Shown piece by piece: positions 1 through 5,070 of a stretch of DNA of 5,070 bases. The notes under the pieces were generated by a model. That model was not told the origin of the DNA and made no database searches. It saw nothing but the letters and a program-made list of their open reading frames with translations. The stretch is from Pseudomonadota bacterium. GTDB taxonomy: Bacteria; Desulfobacterota; BSN033; WVXP01; G020346125. The DNA is taken from NCBI GenBank assembly GCA_030608745.1, contig JAUWDQ010000191.1, forward strand, positions 1 to 5,070, read 5' to 3'. A program made the position numbers and the translations under genes. Positions within the stretch are counted from its first letter, which is position 1; each line of letters opens with the position of its first letter.

Positions 1-256
1 ATCCCTGGGAAAGTGCAAGGAACTCGGCCTAAAATATGACCGCAATGCAGGTGGAGGAACCCACCTCGCACCAAACTCCCATGACTTCTACTTCCCGGCA
101 AAGCTAAAGAAGTTCGGGAGCCTCGAAGCCATCAGGAAACACGTTGGCGCTCTGCATAAGTACTTCCTCGACTTCAATATCGACACGTGGAAGGAAGCAG
201 AGGAATATGCGAAACAGTTCCCGCCGGAGTTGAAGACAGAGCCTAACTGGCTATAA
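1..256 (+). CDS. C-terminal end of an unidentified soluble protein (5' truncated)
   Basis: An open frame entering from the left edge, with its first whole codon at position 2, runs for 84 codons to a TAA at 254-256. I do not recognise the family. The fragment has no hydrophobic stretch long enough for a membrane helix. It contains a glycine-rich turn (N-A-G-G-G-T-H, about residues 15-21 of the fragment), an aromatic patch (HDFYFP, residues 27-32), and then a highly charged, probably helical tail (about residues 35-80) ending in P-N-W-L. It does not resemble the C-terminus of the periplasmic ribose-type binding proteins known to me, so I do not call it the missing solute receptor. It is separated from the transporter by more than 400 bases and a possible terminator, so it is probably a separate transcription unit. 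That this is a real coding end is likely; its function is unknown. Confidence 0.7.
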   Translation, partial: SLGKCKELGLKYDRNAGGGTHLAPNSHDFYFPAKLKKFGSLEAIRKHVGALHKYFLDFNIDTWKEAEEYAKQFPPELKTEPNWL

Positions 257-313
257 CGAAAACCAGAATTTTCAACTTCTGTTATAAGGGTTGTAAGGGG
301 AGTAATGAGGAGT

Positions 314-350
314 GGAGCATAATCAGCACTTGCTCCCCCCTTTGCTTCCC
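314..350 (+). terminator. possible transcription terminator after the upstream gene
   Basis: GGAGCA (314-319) pairs perfectly with TGCTCC (331-336) around an 11-nt loop, and pyrimidine-rich sequence with scattered T residues follows (337-360). GGGGAG at 297-302 could instead pair with CTCCCC at 333-338. The stem is short and the T tract is interrupted by C residues, so this is a weak intrinsic terminator at best. Its position, about 60 bases after the TAA and before the promoter-like pair, fits that role. Confidence 0.35.
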
Positions 351-383
351 TTCTTTATTCTTGATGTTCGGGGTCTTTAATTC

Positions 384-412
384 TAGACTCTCAATTGGAC
401 GATCGAAATAAT
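384..412 (+). promoter_or_regulatory. candidate promoter for the transporter operon
   Basis: TAGACT (384-389; four of six matches to the sigma-70 -35 consensus) and AATAAT (407-412; five of six matches to the -10 consensus) are 17 nt apart. The predicted start would be near 419. An alternative pair, TTGGAC (395-400) and TACTAT (419-424), is 18 nt apart but matches less well. The first is preferred because the gap before the DUF4432 gene has the same ATAATT-then-palindrome arrangement. A transcript from here would have a leader of about 260 nt. Confidence 0.35.
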
Positions 413-419
413 TCTTTTT

Positions 420-435
420 ACTATTTGCAGATAAT
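420..435 (+). promoter_or_regulatory. candidate operator, copy 1 (upstream of the transporter)
   Basis: ACTATTTGCAGATAAT is an imperfect palindrome: five of the seven outer positions on each side are complementary around a central GC. It matches ACTATTTTGAGATAGT at 4182-4197 in 13 of 16 positions. It begins 7 nt after the candidate -10 and covers the predicted transcription start, a position typical of repressor sites. The binding protein is not encoded in the window and I cannot assign its family. Confidence 0.4.
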
Positions 436-662
436 CAGATTCGAGGTTGAAGGGTTCACGCCTTGTCCGCTTCACCGCAACGCAGGCGGCATCTTCGACC
501 GGCTGGTTTAAGGTTGATGAGCGAACATGATGTAGCCATGAACCAGGGGCAAAAAGCGTAGGAACCCAAGCCATGAACCCTGAACGTTGTACCTGACAAC
601 CTGAGTAGTTCATACGGATTGGTCGCGGCCGCCGGGCCGACTTGGGATTTTGGACAACATGA
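436..662 (+). other. long structured leader or intergenic element, no convincing gene
   Basis: This stretch between the candidate operator and the ATPase gene has no convincing protein gene on the plus strand. Complementary segments include AGGGTTCA (451-458) with TGAACCCT (574-581), CTGGTT (503-508) with AACCAG (541-546), GTTGT (586-590) with ACAAC (596-600), and CGGCC (626-630) with GGCCG (635-639). An 11-bp direct repeat lies inside it. A 14-codon plus-strand frame (517-561) begins with ATG near a weak AGG and could at most be a leader peptide. A 76-codon minus-strand frame (613-383) also crosses it. I do not recognise a known riboswitch consensus. It may be a structured 5' leader, a small RNA or a decayed repeat. 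Confidence 0.35.
534..579 (+). repeat. 11-bp direct repeat, AGCCATGAACC, 35 bp apart
   Basis: AGCCATGAACC occurs at 534-544 and again, identically, at 569-579. The AACC of the first copy can pair with GGTT at 505-508. The TGAACC of the second copy is part of the long-range complement to 451-458. The repeat is visible directly; any function is inference. Confidence 0.6.
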
Positions 663-670
663 ATGCGCAT

Positions 671-675
671 GGGGA
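671..675 (+). promoter_or_regulatory. Shine-Dalgarno site deciding the ATPase start
   Basis: GGGGA lies 5 nt before ATG 681. The upstream in-frame ATGs at 663 and 669 have no comparable purine-rich site at a proper distance. The 681 start also gives the short N-terminus (M-D-D-S-L-L-E-V) typical of this family. Confidence 0.5.
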
Positions 676-680
676 TAGCG

Positions 681-2204
681 ATGGATGATTCATTATTGGA
701 GGTGAAGGGGGTTTCCAAAACCTTTGGCGGAGTGGTGCGCGCCCTGGATGATATCAGTCTGGCGGCCCGCCGGAATGAAATAGTAGGCGTTGTAGGGGAA
801 AACGGGGCCGGAAAATCCACGTTAATGAAGATCTTGGTAGGCGTTTATCCCCCGGATAAAGGAGAATTGTATCATAAGGGGGAAAAAGTCCCCTTCCCCA
901 AGGATCCAAAAGAGGCGGCCAAAAGGGGAATCTCAATAGTCTACCAGGAGAAAGGGGTCATACCCTGGTTGAAGGTCTATCAATTCCTCTTCCTGGGCCA
1001 TGAGGATAAATATGTAAAGTTCTCTATATTGCAGACGGATAAAATGAAGAAGCATGCCGCAGCCATATTGGAGGAGCTTCATGTAAAATGCGATGCCGAG
1101 GCCTTTATGTATGAACTGCCCCTTTCCACCCAGAAGATGGTGGAAATTGCGAGAGCTATCCTCAGTGTAAGATTGGAGAGTGGGGAGGATGGCACGACAC
1201 CGATCATCATACTCGACGAGCCCACCGGGCCCTTGAACGACGAGGAACGTCGGGAGTTATTCAGCGATCTCTTGAAAATGAAGAAAAATGCCTCATTCTT
1301 CTTCATTTCCCACATCATACCTGAAGTGAGGGAATTCACGGACAGGGTGCACGTATTGCGGGACGGCAAGCTGGTTGCCAACTATGACTTCTCCGAGGAA
1401 AAGATAGCAGAGGAAGATCTGTTCAGGGCAATAGTGGGCAGGGAGTCCTCGGAATATATCTCCAAACAGGAAGTTAAGGGAGTTGATAGGGGGGCGGTAG
1501 GTTTGACAGCCAAGAATATGACCAAAAAGGGGCACTATTACGATATCTCATTCGATCTTCACAAGGGCGAGTGCGTGGGAATCTTTGGTCCGGCGGGATC
1601 AGGTAAAAGCCAGATCATTAGAACAATCGCCGGTATTATGAGTTTTGAAAGGGGGGAGCTGATAGTCAAAGGCCATAAGCTCAAGGCCAGCGCCCCCCCC
1701 CACGTGAGGTTAAGAAGTGGGATTGGATATTTCTCGGGTGAAACCGGTAAAGAGCTGTTTTTCAACTGGCCGATTGTAAAGAACATCTCAATTGTGAATA
1801 TGCAGAAAATATTAGGCAAATTCATGCCGGTCATAAATTTCAACGCTGAGAGAAAGATGGCGCAAAGGATCGTACATCGGTTGAGAATAAGGACCCCGAG
1901 TGTTAATACGGATTGCTACTCCCTGAGCGGCGGTAATAAACAAAAGGTTTCTGTGGGGAAATGGGTAGAAAGAAAACCGGACATATTGCTTCTGGATGAT
2001 CCGACGATCGGCATAGATGTGGGCGCCAGAGAGGATATCTACGAAGTTCTTTCGGAAATGAAAAAGAGCGGCATCTCCATGATCCTTGTTAGTGACGATC
2101 CTAAAGAATACTCCATATTGTGCGACAGGATCATGTTCGTTATGGATGGCAGGATTCAAAATGTTCTTGGCCCTGATGAGTTTAGAAAGGTGGTGGGAAT
2201 ATGA
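681..2204 (+). CDS. tandem-domain sugar-type ABC transporter ATPase (RbsA/MglA family, CUT2)
   Basis: This cytoplasmic ATPase powers an importer of the ribose/galactose class. Two nucleotide-binding domains are fused, 507 residues from this start, normal for RbsA-like proteins. In the first domain: Walker A GENGAGKST (residues 39-47), Q-loop YQEKG (about 88-92), an altered signature LPLST (about 146-150) before QKMVEIARA, Walker B IIILDEPTG (about 175-183) and the switch histidine in ISH (about 209-211). In the second domain: Walker A GPAGSGKS (about 303-310), a good signature LSGGNKQK (about 415-422), and Walker B LLLDDPTIGIDVGAR, where the usual catalytic Glu is Asp and no switch His is evident. 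The start at ATG 681 is chosen because GGGGA at 671-675 is well spaced; in-frame ATGs at 663 and 669 are possible. The stop overlaps the next start (ATGA), indicating translational coupling. A run of nine C lies at 1693-1701 in an intact frame. The class is certain; the substrate is unknown. Confidence 0.95.
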   Translation: MDDSLLEVKGVSKTFGGVVRALDDISLAARRNEIVGVVGENGAGKSTLMKILVGVYPPDKGELYHKGEKVPFPKDPKEAAKRGISIVYQEKGVIPWLKVYQFLFLGHEDKYVKFSILQTDKMKKHAAAILEELHVKCDAEAFMYELPLSTQKMVEIARAILSVRLESGEDGTTPIIILDEPTGPLNDEERRELFSDLLKMKKNASFFFISHIIPEVREFTDRVHVLRDGKLVANYDFSEEKIAEEDLFRAIVGRESSEYISKQEVKGVDRGAVGLTAKNMTKKGHYYDISFDLHKGECVGIFGPAGSGKSQIIRTIAGIMSFERGELIVKGHKLKASAPPHVRLRSGIGYFSGETGKELFFNWPIVKNISIVNMQKILGKFMPVINFNAERKMAQRIVHRLRIRTPSVNTDCYSLSGGNKQKVSVGKWVERKPDILLLDDPTIGIDVGAREDIYEVLSEMKKSGISMILVSDDPKEYSILCDRIMFVMDGRIQNVLGPDEFRKVVGI

Positions 2205-3169
2205 AACGCTCAAGCGGAAACAGGCTGATACCTCCGGTCATCATTCGAACTCTGAAGAATCAGCCTGTTATTATAGCCTTGATTGCCGTCTTCGTGATGT
2301 TCTCGATTCTATACCCGGATAGGTTTCTAAGCCTTCTAAACTTCAAGACGATTCTAAGACAGTTTGTAACGCTTACGCTGTTTGCGATGGGCCCCTCCAT
2401 TGTGGTGGTGACCGGCTCGCTGGACTTATCGTATGTTGGAATTTGGATGCTGGGTGGTGTTCTGGTGTGGCTTTGCATGCCGGTACTGGGGCTATTCTCC
2501 ATTCTTGTTATCCTGCTATTGGGGGTAGCGACGGGATTTCTCATCGGCGTCATACAAGCCAAGGCCAAAATACCCTCCTTTATACTCACTTTGAGTCTAT
2601 TGGTCACATACTGGGGATTAACAGCCAAACTCGCCGGCGGATATCCGAGAATTGTTCGCGGATTCGAGTTCATAACCGCGCCGTTGATACCTTACATTCC
2701 CACGGCCTTTCTCTGGTCTATTCCCATAATATTCGCCGCCGTATTCATTATGAAATACACGAGGATTGGCACATACTTATACGCTATTGGGTCCAATGAA
2801 GAAGGAGCCCGGTTAGCCGGAATAAACGTCGATAAGTACAAGATCTTGGCTTTCACATTAAGCGGACTATTTACGGGGATAGGGTCGATGATCCTCTTCC
2901 AGCATCTTGGAGGTTCGACCCCGGTGGAGTTGAAACTCAACACCCTGGTTTGGCCTTTGGTGGCCATAGTCCTGGGTGGGACGCCACTTATGGGGGGAAG
3001 CGGTGGCCCCCAAAGAACGATACTCGGCGCGTTGACGTTTACTGTTTTTTATCGCGGCGTGTACCTTTCGCCATTGCACCCCTACTCGATACAACTCCTT
3101 GTGGGACTGTTGCTCATTGTATCCATCACAGTAAGTGCCAGGGGTTTAAAGGGTGTAACGATCACATGA
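2201..3169 (+). CDS. sugar-type ABC transporter permease 1 (RbsC-like, BPD_transp_2 family)
   Basis: An integral inner-membrane permease of 322 residues, the usual length for RbsC-type subunits. Strongly hydrophobic segments lie at about residues 22-38, 55-71, 78-95, 98-119, 126-144, 168-185, 214-235, 250-263, 273-288 and 297-313. Family landmarks are TGSLDLS (71-77), where ribose permeases usually have GGIDLS; AKAKIPSFILTL (120-131); the cytoplasmic ATPase-coupling segment AIGSNEEGARLAGI (195-208); and VLGGTPLMGGSGG (257-269). The start codon overlaps the ATPase stop (ATGA), and a purine-rich GGTGG lies about 7 nt upstream inside the ATPase gene, so it is almost certainly translated in the same operon. 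It differs clearly from the following permease, which suggests a heterodimeric channel like LsrC/LsrD or YtfT/YjfF rather than an RbsC homodimer. The transported compound cannot be read from the sequence. Confidence 0.95.
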   Translation: MKRSSGNRLIPPVIIRTLKNQPVIIALIAVFVMFSILYPDRFLSLLNFKTILRQFVTLTLFAMGPSIVVVTGSLDLSYVGIWMLGGVLVWLCMPVLGLFSILVILLLGVATGFLIGVIQAKAKIPSFILTLSLLVTYWGLTAKLAGGYPRIVRGFEFITAPLIPYIPTAFLWSIPIIFAAVFIMKYTRIGTYLYAIGSNEEGARLAGINVDKYKILAFTLSGLFTGIGSMILFQHLGGSTPVELKLNTLVWPLVAIVLGGTPLMGGSGGPQRTILGALTFTVFYRGVYLSPLHPYSIQLLVGLLLIVSITVSARGLKGVTIT

Positions 3170-3174
3170 GGGAG
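3168..3174 (+). promoter_or_regulatory. Shine-Dalgarno site of permease 2, leaving two possible starts
   Basis: GAGGGAG begins inside the stop codon of permease 1. Its GGAG (3171-3174) is 7 nt before GTG 3182 and 10 nt before ATG 3185. The adjoining start codons GTG-ATG cannot be separated by sequence alone; the protein differs by one residue. Confidence 0.5.
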
Positions 3175-3181
3175 TGGGAAG

Positions 3182-4144
3182 GTGATGACTAGCCCAAGTC
3201 TTTCTCGGGAATGGCTTCGAAGAAACATGACGACAGTCGGGCCAATCGTCTTTGTGGTAGCGGTTGTAGTTGGATTCCAGATGATGAACCCGTTCTTCCT
3301 CCGGTATCAGGGAATTATATCTTTAGTCTATTCCATGTCATACTTCCTGGTAGCCGCCTGCGGATTGACTTTTGTCATAATGACGGGATCTTTTGACTTC
3401 TCAGTGCCAAGCTTGTTGAAGCTTTCAGCCCTGTTATGCGTATTATACATCGAAGAACTCGGGCTATGGGTGATCCCTTTGGCTTTACTGGTATGCGTGG
3501 GATTTGGCTTCATTAACGGACTATTCCTCGCGAAGTTCAACGTCCCCTCTTTCATGGCCACGCTTGGGGTTTCCATTGTAGTGGAGGGAATAGCGCTATA
3601 CCTCTCGAAAGGCTTCCTCCAAATAATGGACGACAGGGCCTTCAGGTCCCTTGCAACCACCTTCATAGTGGGTTTGCCATCGGTATTCTATTGGGGGATG
3701 GGCATTTGGCTGATAAGCATTTTCCTGGCCATGGGCACGGCATTTGGAAGGCGCACTTACGCCGTCGGGGGGAACCTGATAGGGGCCGGGCTCTCGGACA
3801 TGAACGTAGCCAGGCATAGGATTTATGTTTTCATGCTCAGTGGTTTGCTTTCCGGGTTGGCGGGCGTTTTGTACATGGCGCAGATGGGGGGCGGCTCGGT
3901 GGAGATGGGAGCGGATATGGCCATACCGCTTTTCGCAAGCGTGGTCGCAGGAGGCACAGCCCTCACGGGAGGCGTAGGAGGACCGCACAGAACCCTGCTG
4001 GGGGTGATTATTATTACCTGGATTCAAGCAGGAATGAATATGCTTGCGATCGGCCGAGATATCCAGATGCTGACCTTCGGCTTAATCGCCATAGGCATGA
4101 GCATAGCCACGATAGATAGAAAAAGGATAAAGATCATTAAGTAG
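3182..4144 (+). CDS. sugar-type ABC transporter permease 2 (RbsC-like, BPD_transp_2 family)
   Basis: The second membrane subunit of the importer has 320 residues from the GTG (319 from the ATG at 3185). Hydrophobic segments lie at about residues 20-36, 46-68, 77-91, 95-116, 124-141, 168-186, 213-233, 247-260, 271-289 and 294-310. The family landmarks align with permease 1: TGSFDFS (68-74), AKFNVPSFMATL (117-128), AVGGNLIGAGLSDMNV (194-209, the ATPase-coupling loop) and VAGGTALTGGVGG (255-267) followed by PHRTLLG. The coupling loop lacks the acidic N-E-E of permease 1, so the two subunits may contact the two ATPase domains differently. It starts 12 nt after permease 1 ends, clearly in the same operon. 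The basic C-terminus (DRKRIKIIK) fits the positive-inside rule for a cytoplasmic end. The family is certain and the substrate unknown. Confidence 0.95.
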   Translation: MMTSPSLSREWLRRNMTTVGPIVFVVAVVVGFQMMNPFFLRYQGIISLVYSMSYFLVAACGLTFVIMTGSFDFSVPSLLKLSALLCVLYIEELGLWVIPLALLVCVGFGFINGLFLAKFNVPSFMATLGVSIVVEGIALYLSKGFLQIMDDRAFRSLATTFIVGLPSVFYWGMGIWLISIFLAMGTAFGRRTYAVGGNLIGAGLSDMNVARHRIYVFMLSGLLSGLAGVLYMAQMGGGSVEMGADMAIPLFASVVAGGTALTGGVGGPHRTLLGVIIITWIQAGMNMLAIGRDIQMLTFGLIAIGMSIATIDRKRIKIIK

Positions 4145-4146
4145 GT

Positions 4147-4176
4147 CTGATTTCCTCACCAACAACTGAGGATAAT
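4147..4176 (+). promoter_or_regulatory. candidate promoter for the DUF4432 gene
   Basis: GATAAT (4171-4176) matches the -10 consensus in five of six positions. CTGATT (4147-4152), 18 nt upstream, is a weak -35 with three matches. The start would fall near 4183, at the beginning of the palindrome. The arrangement mirrors the one upstream of the ATPase gene, the main reason to take it seriously. Confidence 0.3.
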
Positions 4177-4180
4177 TGTG

Positions 4181-4198
4181 CACTATTTTGAGATAGTG
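4181..4198 (+). promoter_or_regulatory. candidate operator, copy 2 (upstream of the DUF4432 gene)
   Basis: CACTAT (4181-4186) and ATAGTG (4193-4198) form a perfect 6-bp inverted repeat with a 6-nt centre. The core 4182-4197 matches the site at 420-435 in 13 of 16 positions. It starts 5 nt after the candidate -10, so a bound protein would block transcription. It could also fold as a small RNA hairpin, but no T tract follows, so a terminator role is unlikely. Confidence 0.45.
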
Positions 4199-4254
4199 GT
4201 AAACAAACGGGCGCACAGAGAATAGTTTCGGCGTGACAGTCCTTCAAACCTGTC

Positions 4255-4260
4255 GGGAGG
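4255..4260 (+). promoter_or_regulatory. strong Shine-Dalgarno site of the DUF4432 gene
   Basis: GGGAGG ends 6 nt before ATG 4267, an ideal spacing, and fixes the start. A small stem, GACAG (4235-4239) with CTGTC (4250-4254), sits directly against it; whether this matters for translation is unknown. Confidence 0.8.
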
Positions 4261-4266
4261 TGGTAT

Positions 4267-5070
4267 ATGGCACAATTGTTCGGCAAGGAATTCACACGCG
4301 CCGATCTGCTTGAGAGGGTCGGAGATATCAACCAGCTCGCGGGCGTTCGAATCATGAGACTTGAGGATGGGAGAGGAGAAGGCGTGCGCCTGATTGAGGC
4401 GCGGACCGGTACCGGCTTCCGGTTCAATGTCTTGCCTTCCAGGGGGATGGATGTCTCCTTTGCGGAGTATAAAGGAATTCCTCTCTCTTGGCGATCCTGC
4501 ACGGGTGATGTGTCTCCTGCCTTTTACGAACCGGAGGGTGATGAATGGCATCGCTTGTTTTACGGCGGCATGGTGATTACCTGTGGATTAAGCAATGTAG
4601 GGCCGCCCTGTGTCGATCAGGGTGAACAACTTGGCCGCCATGGGAGGATATCTGCCACACCAGCCGAGTCTGTCTATGCGGATGGCCTGTGGGAGGGAGA
4701 CGAATACCATTTCACGATCCAGGGGAGGATGAAGCAGGCTACCTTTTGGGGCGAAAATCTCACATTGACCAGGCGCATTCATAGCCGATTAGGGGCATCC
4801 TCGTTCAGGATCGAAGACGAAGTCGAAAACCATGGTTTTGATCCGGCACCTTTGATGTTCCTCTATCACGTTAATATTGGGTTTCCGCTCCTGAGCGAAG
4901 AAAGCACAATCCACATACCTTCCGGGAAGACCGTTCCTATGGATGCCTCTGTGGATGCCGGGGAGTTTGGCAGATTTCATACCCCTTTGCCCGATGCCCC
5001 AAGCCAGGTCTTTTATCATGAGGCGGCTTCTGATTCCGATGGGATCGTCACGGCGGCCCTGATCAATGAG
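4267..5070 (+). CDS. DUF4432-family, aldose-1-epimerase-like protein (3' truncated by the window)
   Basis: The first 268 codons of an uninterrupted frame run to the window edge; family members known to me are roughly 300-360 residues, so some tens of residues are missing. The family belongs to the galactose mutarotase-like beta-sandwich fold, which binds sugars and in related enzymes interconverts anomers. Family-like landmarks are FNVLPSRGMDVSFAEYKGIPLSW (residues 53-75), GGMVITCGLSNVGPP (100-114), LGRHGRISATPAE (122-134), WGENLTLTRRI (161-171), FRIEDEVENHGFDP (180-193) and LMFLYHVNIGFPLL (196-209). H125 and H201 are candidate catalytic or substrate-contacting histidines by analogy with mutarotases. 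No signal peptide is visible, so a cytoplasmic location is expected. It lies 122 nt after permease 2 with its own candidate promoter and operator. It probably handles the sugar imported by the transporter or a product of it; the exact substrate and reaction are not established for most of this family. Confidence 0.85.
   Translation, partial: MAQLFGKEFTRADLLERVGDINQLAGVRIMRLEDGRGEGVRLIEARTGTGFRFNVLPSRGMDVSFAEYKGIPLSWRSCTGDVSPAFYEPEGDEWHRLFYGGMVITCGLSNVGPPCVDQGEQLGRHGRISATPAESVYADGLWEGDEYHFTIQGRMKQATFWGENLTLTRRIHSRLGASSFRIEDEVENHGFDPAPLMFLYHVNIGFPLLSEESTIHIPSGKTVPMDASVDAGEFGRFHTPLPDAPSQVFYHEAASDSDGIVTAALINE

Noticed and set aside
259..284. Weak AACCAGAA/TTCTGTT hairpin immediately after the first stop codon
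   Set aside because: It needs a bulge, is A/T-rich and has no T tract; the 314-336 stem is a better terminator candidate.
625..632. NotI-type octamer GCGGCCGC as a sign of a cloning junction
   Set aside because: Nothing resembling vector sequence lies on either side; it is part of a GC-rich hairpin in the leader.
1812..2213. 133-codon minus-strand frame inside the ATPase gene
   Set aside because: It is antisense to strongly conserved Walker A-to-signature coding sequence of the ATPase and has no ribosome binding site or recognisable motif.
2866..2882. A third operator-like sequence, ACTATTT followed by GGATAG
   Set aside because: It lies inside permease 1 at a conserved protein segment, and the half-sites are spaced differently from the two intergenic copies, so it is most likely chance.
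3596..4027. 143-codon minus-strand frame inside permease 2
   Set aside because: A shadow of the permease frame: its composition (many H, P, R, Q) is typical of the antisense of a membrane-protein gene.
4153..4172. Hairpin TCCTCA/TGAGGA just after permease 2 as a terminator
   Set aside because: Only 6 bp with an 8-nt loop and no T tract; it also overlaps the candidate -10 hexamer. Termination here remains possible but is not supported.
4137..4551. Two overlapping minus-strand frames across the start of the DUF4432 gene
   Set aside because: The plus-strand frame has an ideal Shine-Dalgarno site and family motifs; the antisense frames have neither.
1..5070. CRISPR array, tRNA, rRNA or insertion sequence
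   Set aside because: No regularly spaced repeats, no cloverleaf or rRNA-like sequence, and no transposase with terminal inverted repeats could be found by eye.

Overview
The window holds a bacterial, plus-strand transport locus. It has the 3' end of an unidentified gene, then a three-gene ribose/galactose-type (CUT2) ABC transporter cassette, then the first 268 codons of an aldose-1-epimerase-like gene of the DUF4432 family. Good Shine-Dalgarno sites, an ATGA stop/start overlap and tight gene packing are bacterial. No rRNA, tRNA, transposase or phage gene helps with taxonomy. Heavy use of AGG (Arg) and ATA (Ile) in the transporter genes beside a moderate G+C content does not single out a phylum, so I leave the organism as an unassigned bacterium.

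Layout. Positions 1-256 are the last 84 codons of a soluble protein I do not recognise. Positions 257-680 are non-coding on the evidence available: a possible terminator (314-336), a promoter-like pair (384-412), a 16-bp imperfect palindrome (420-435), and a roughly 250-nt leader with a direct repeat and several short complementary segments. Positions 681-2204 encode a tandem two-domain ATPase of the RbsA/MglA type. Positions 2201-3169 and 3182-4144 encode two different RbsC-type permeases, predicted to form a heterodimeric channel. Positions 4145-4266 are a short intergenic region with its own promoter-like pair and a second copy of the palindrome. Position 4267 to the window end is the DUF4432 gene.

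How the genes fit together. The ATPase and two permeases make a complete membrane importer except for the solute-binding protein, which is not encoded here. A mutarotase/epimerase-like sugar protein next door suggests that the cargo is a sugar or sugar derivative that is then processed in the cytoplasm.

The most interesting observation is regulatory. The palindrome ACTATTTNNAGATANT occurs in both long gaps, 13 of 16 positions identical. In each case it lies just downstream of an ATAATT -10-like sequence, over the predicted transcription start. This looks like one local regulator controlling both the transporter and the epimerase-like gene. Other points of note are an unusually altered second ATP site in the ATPase, a nine-cytosine run inside that gene, and the structured leader, which might be an RNA element or a repeat remnant.
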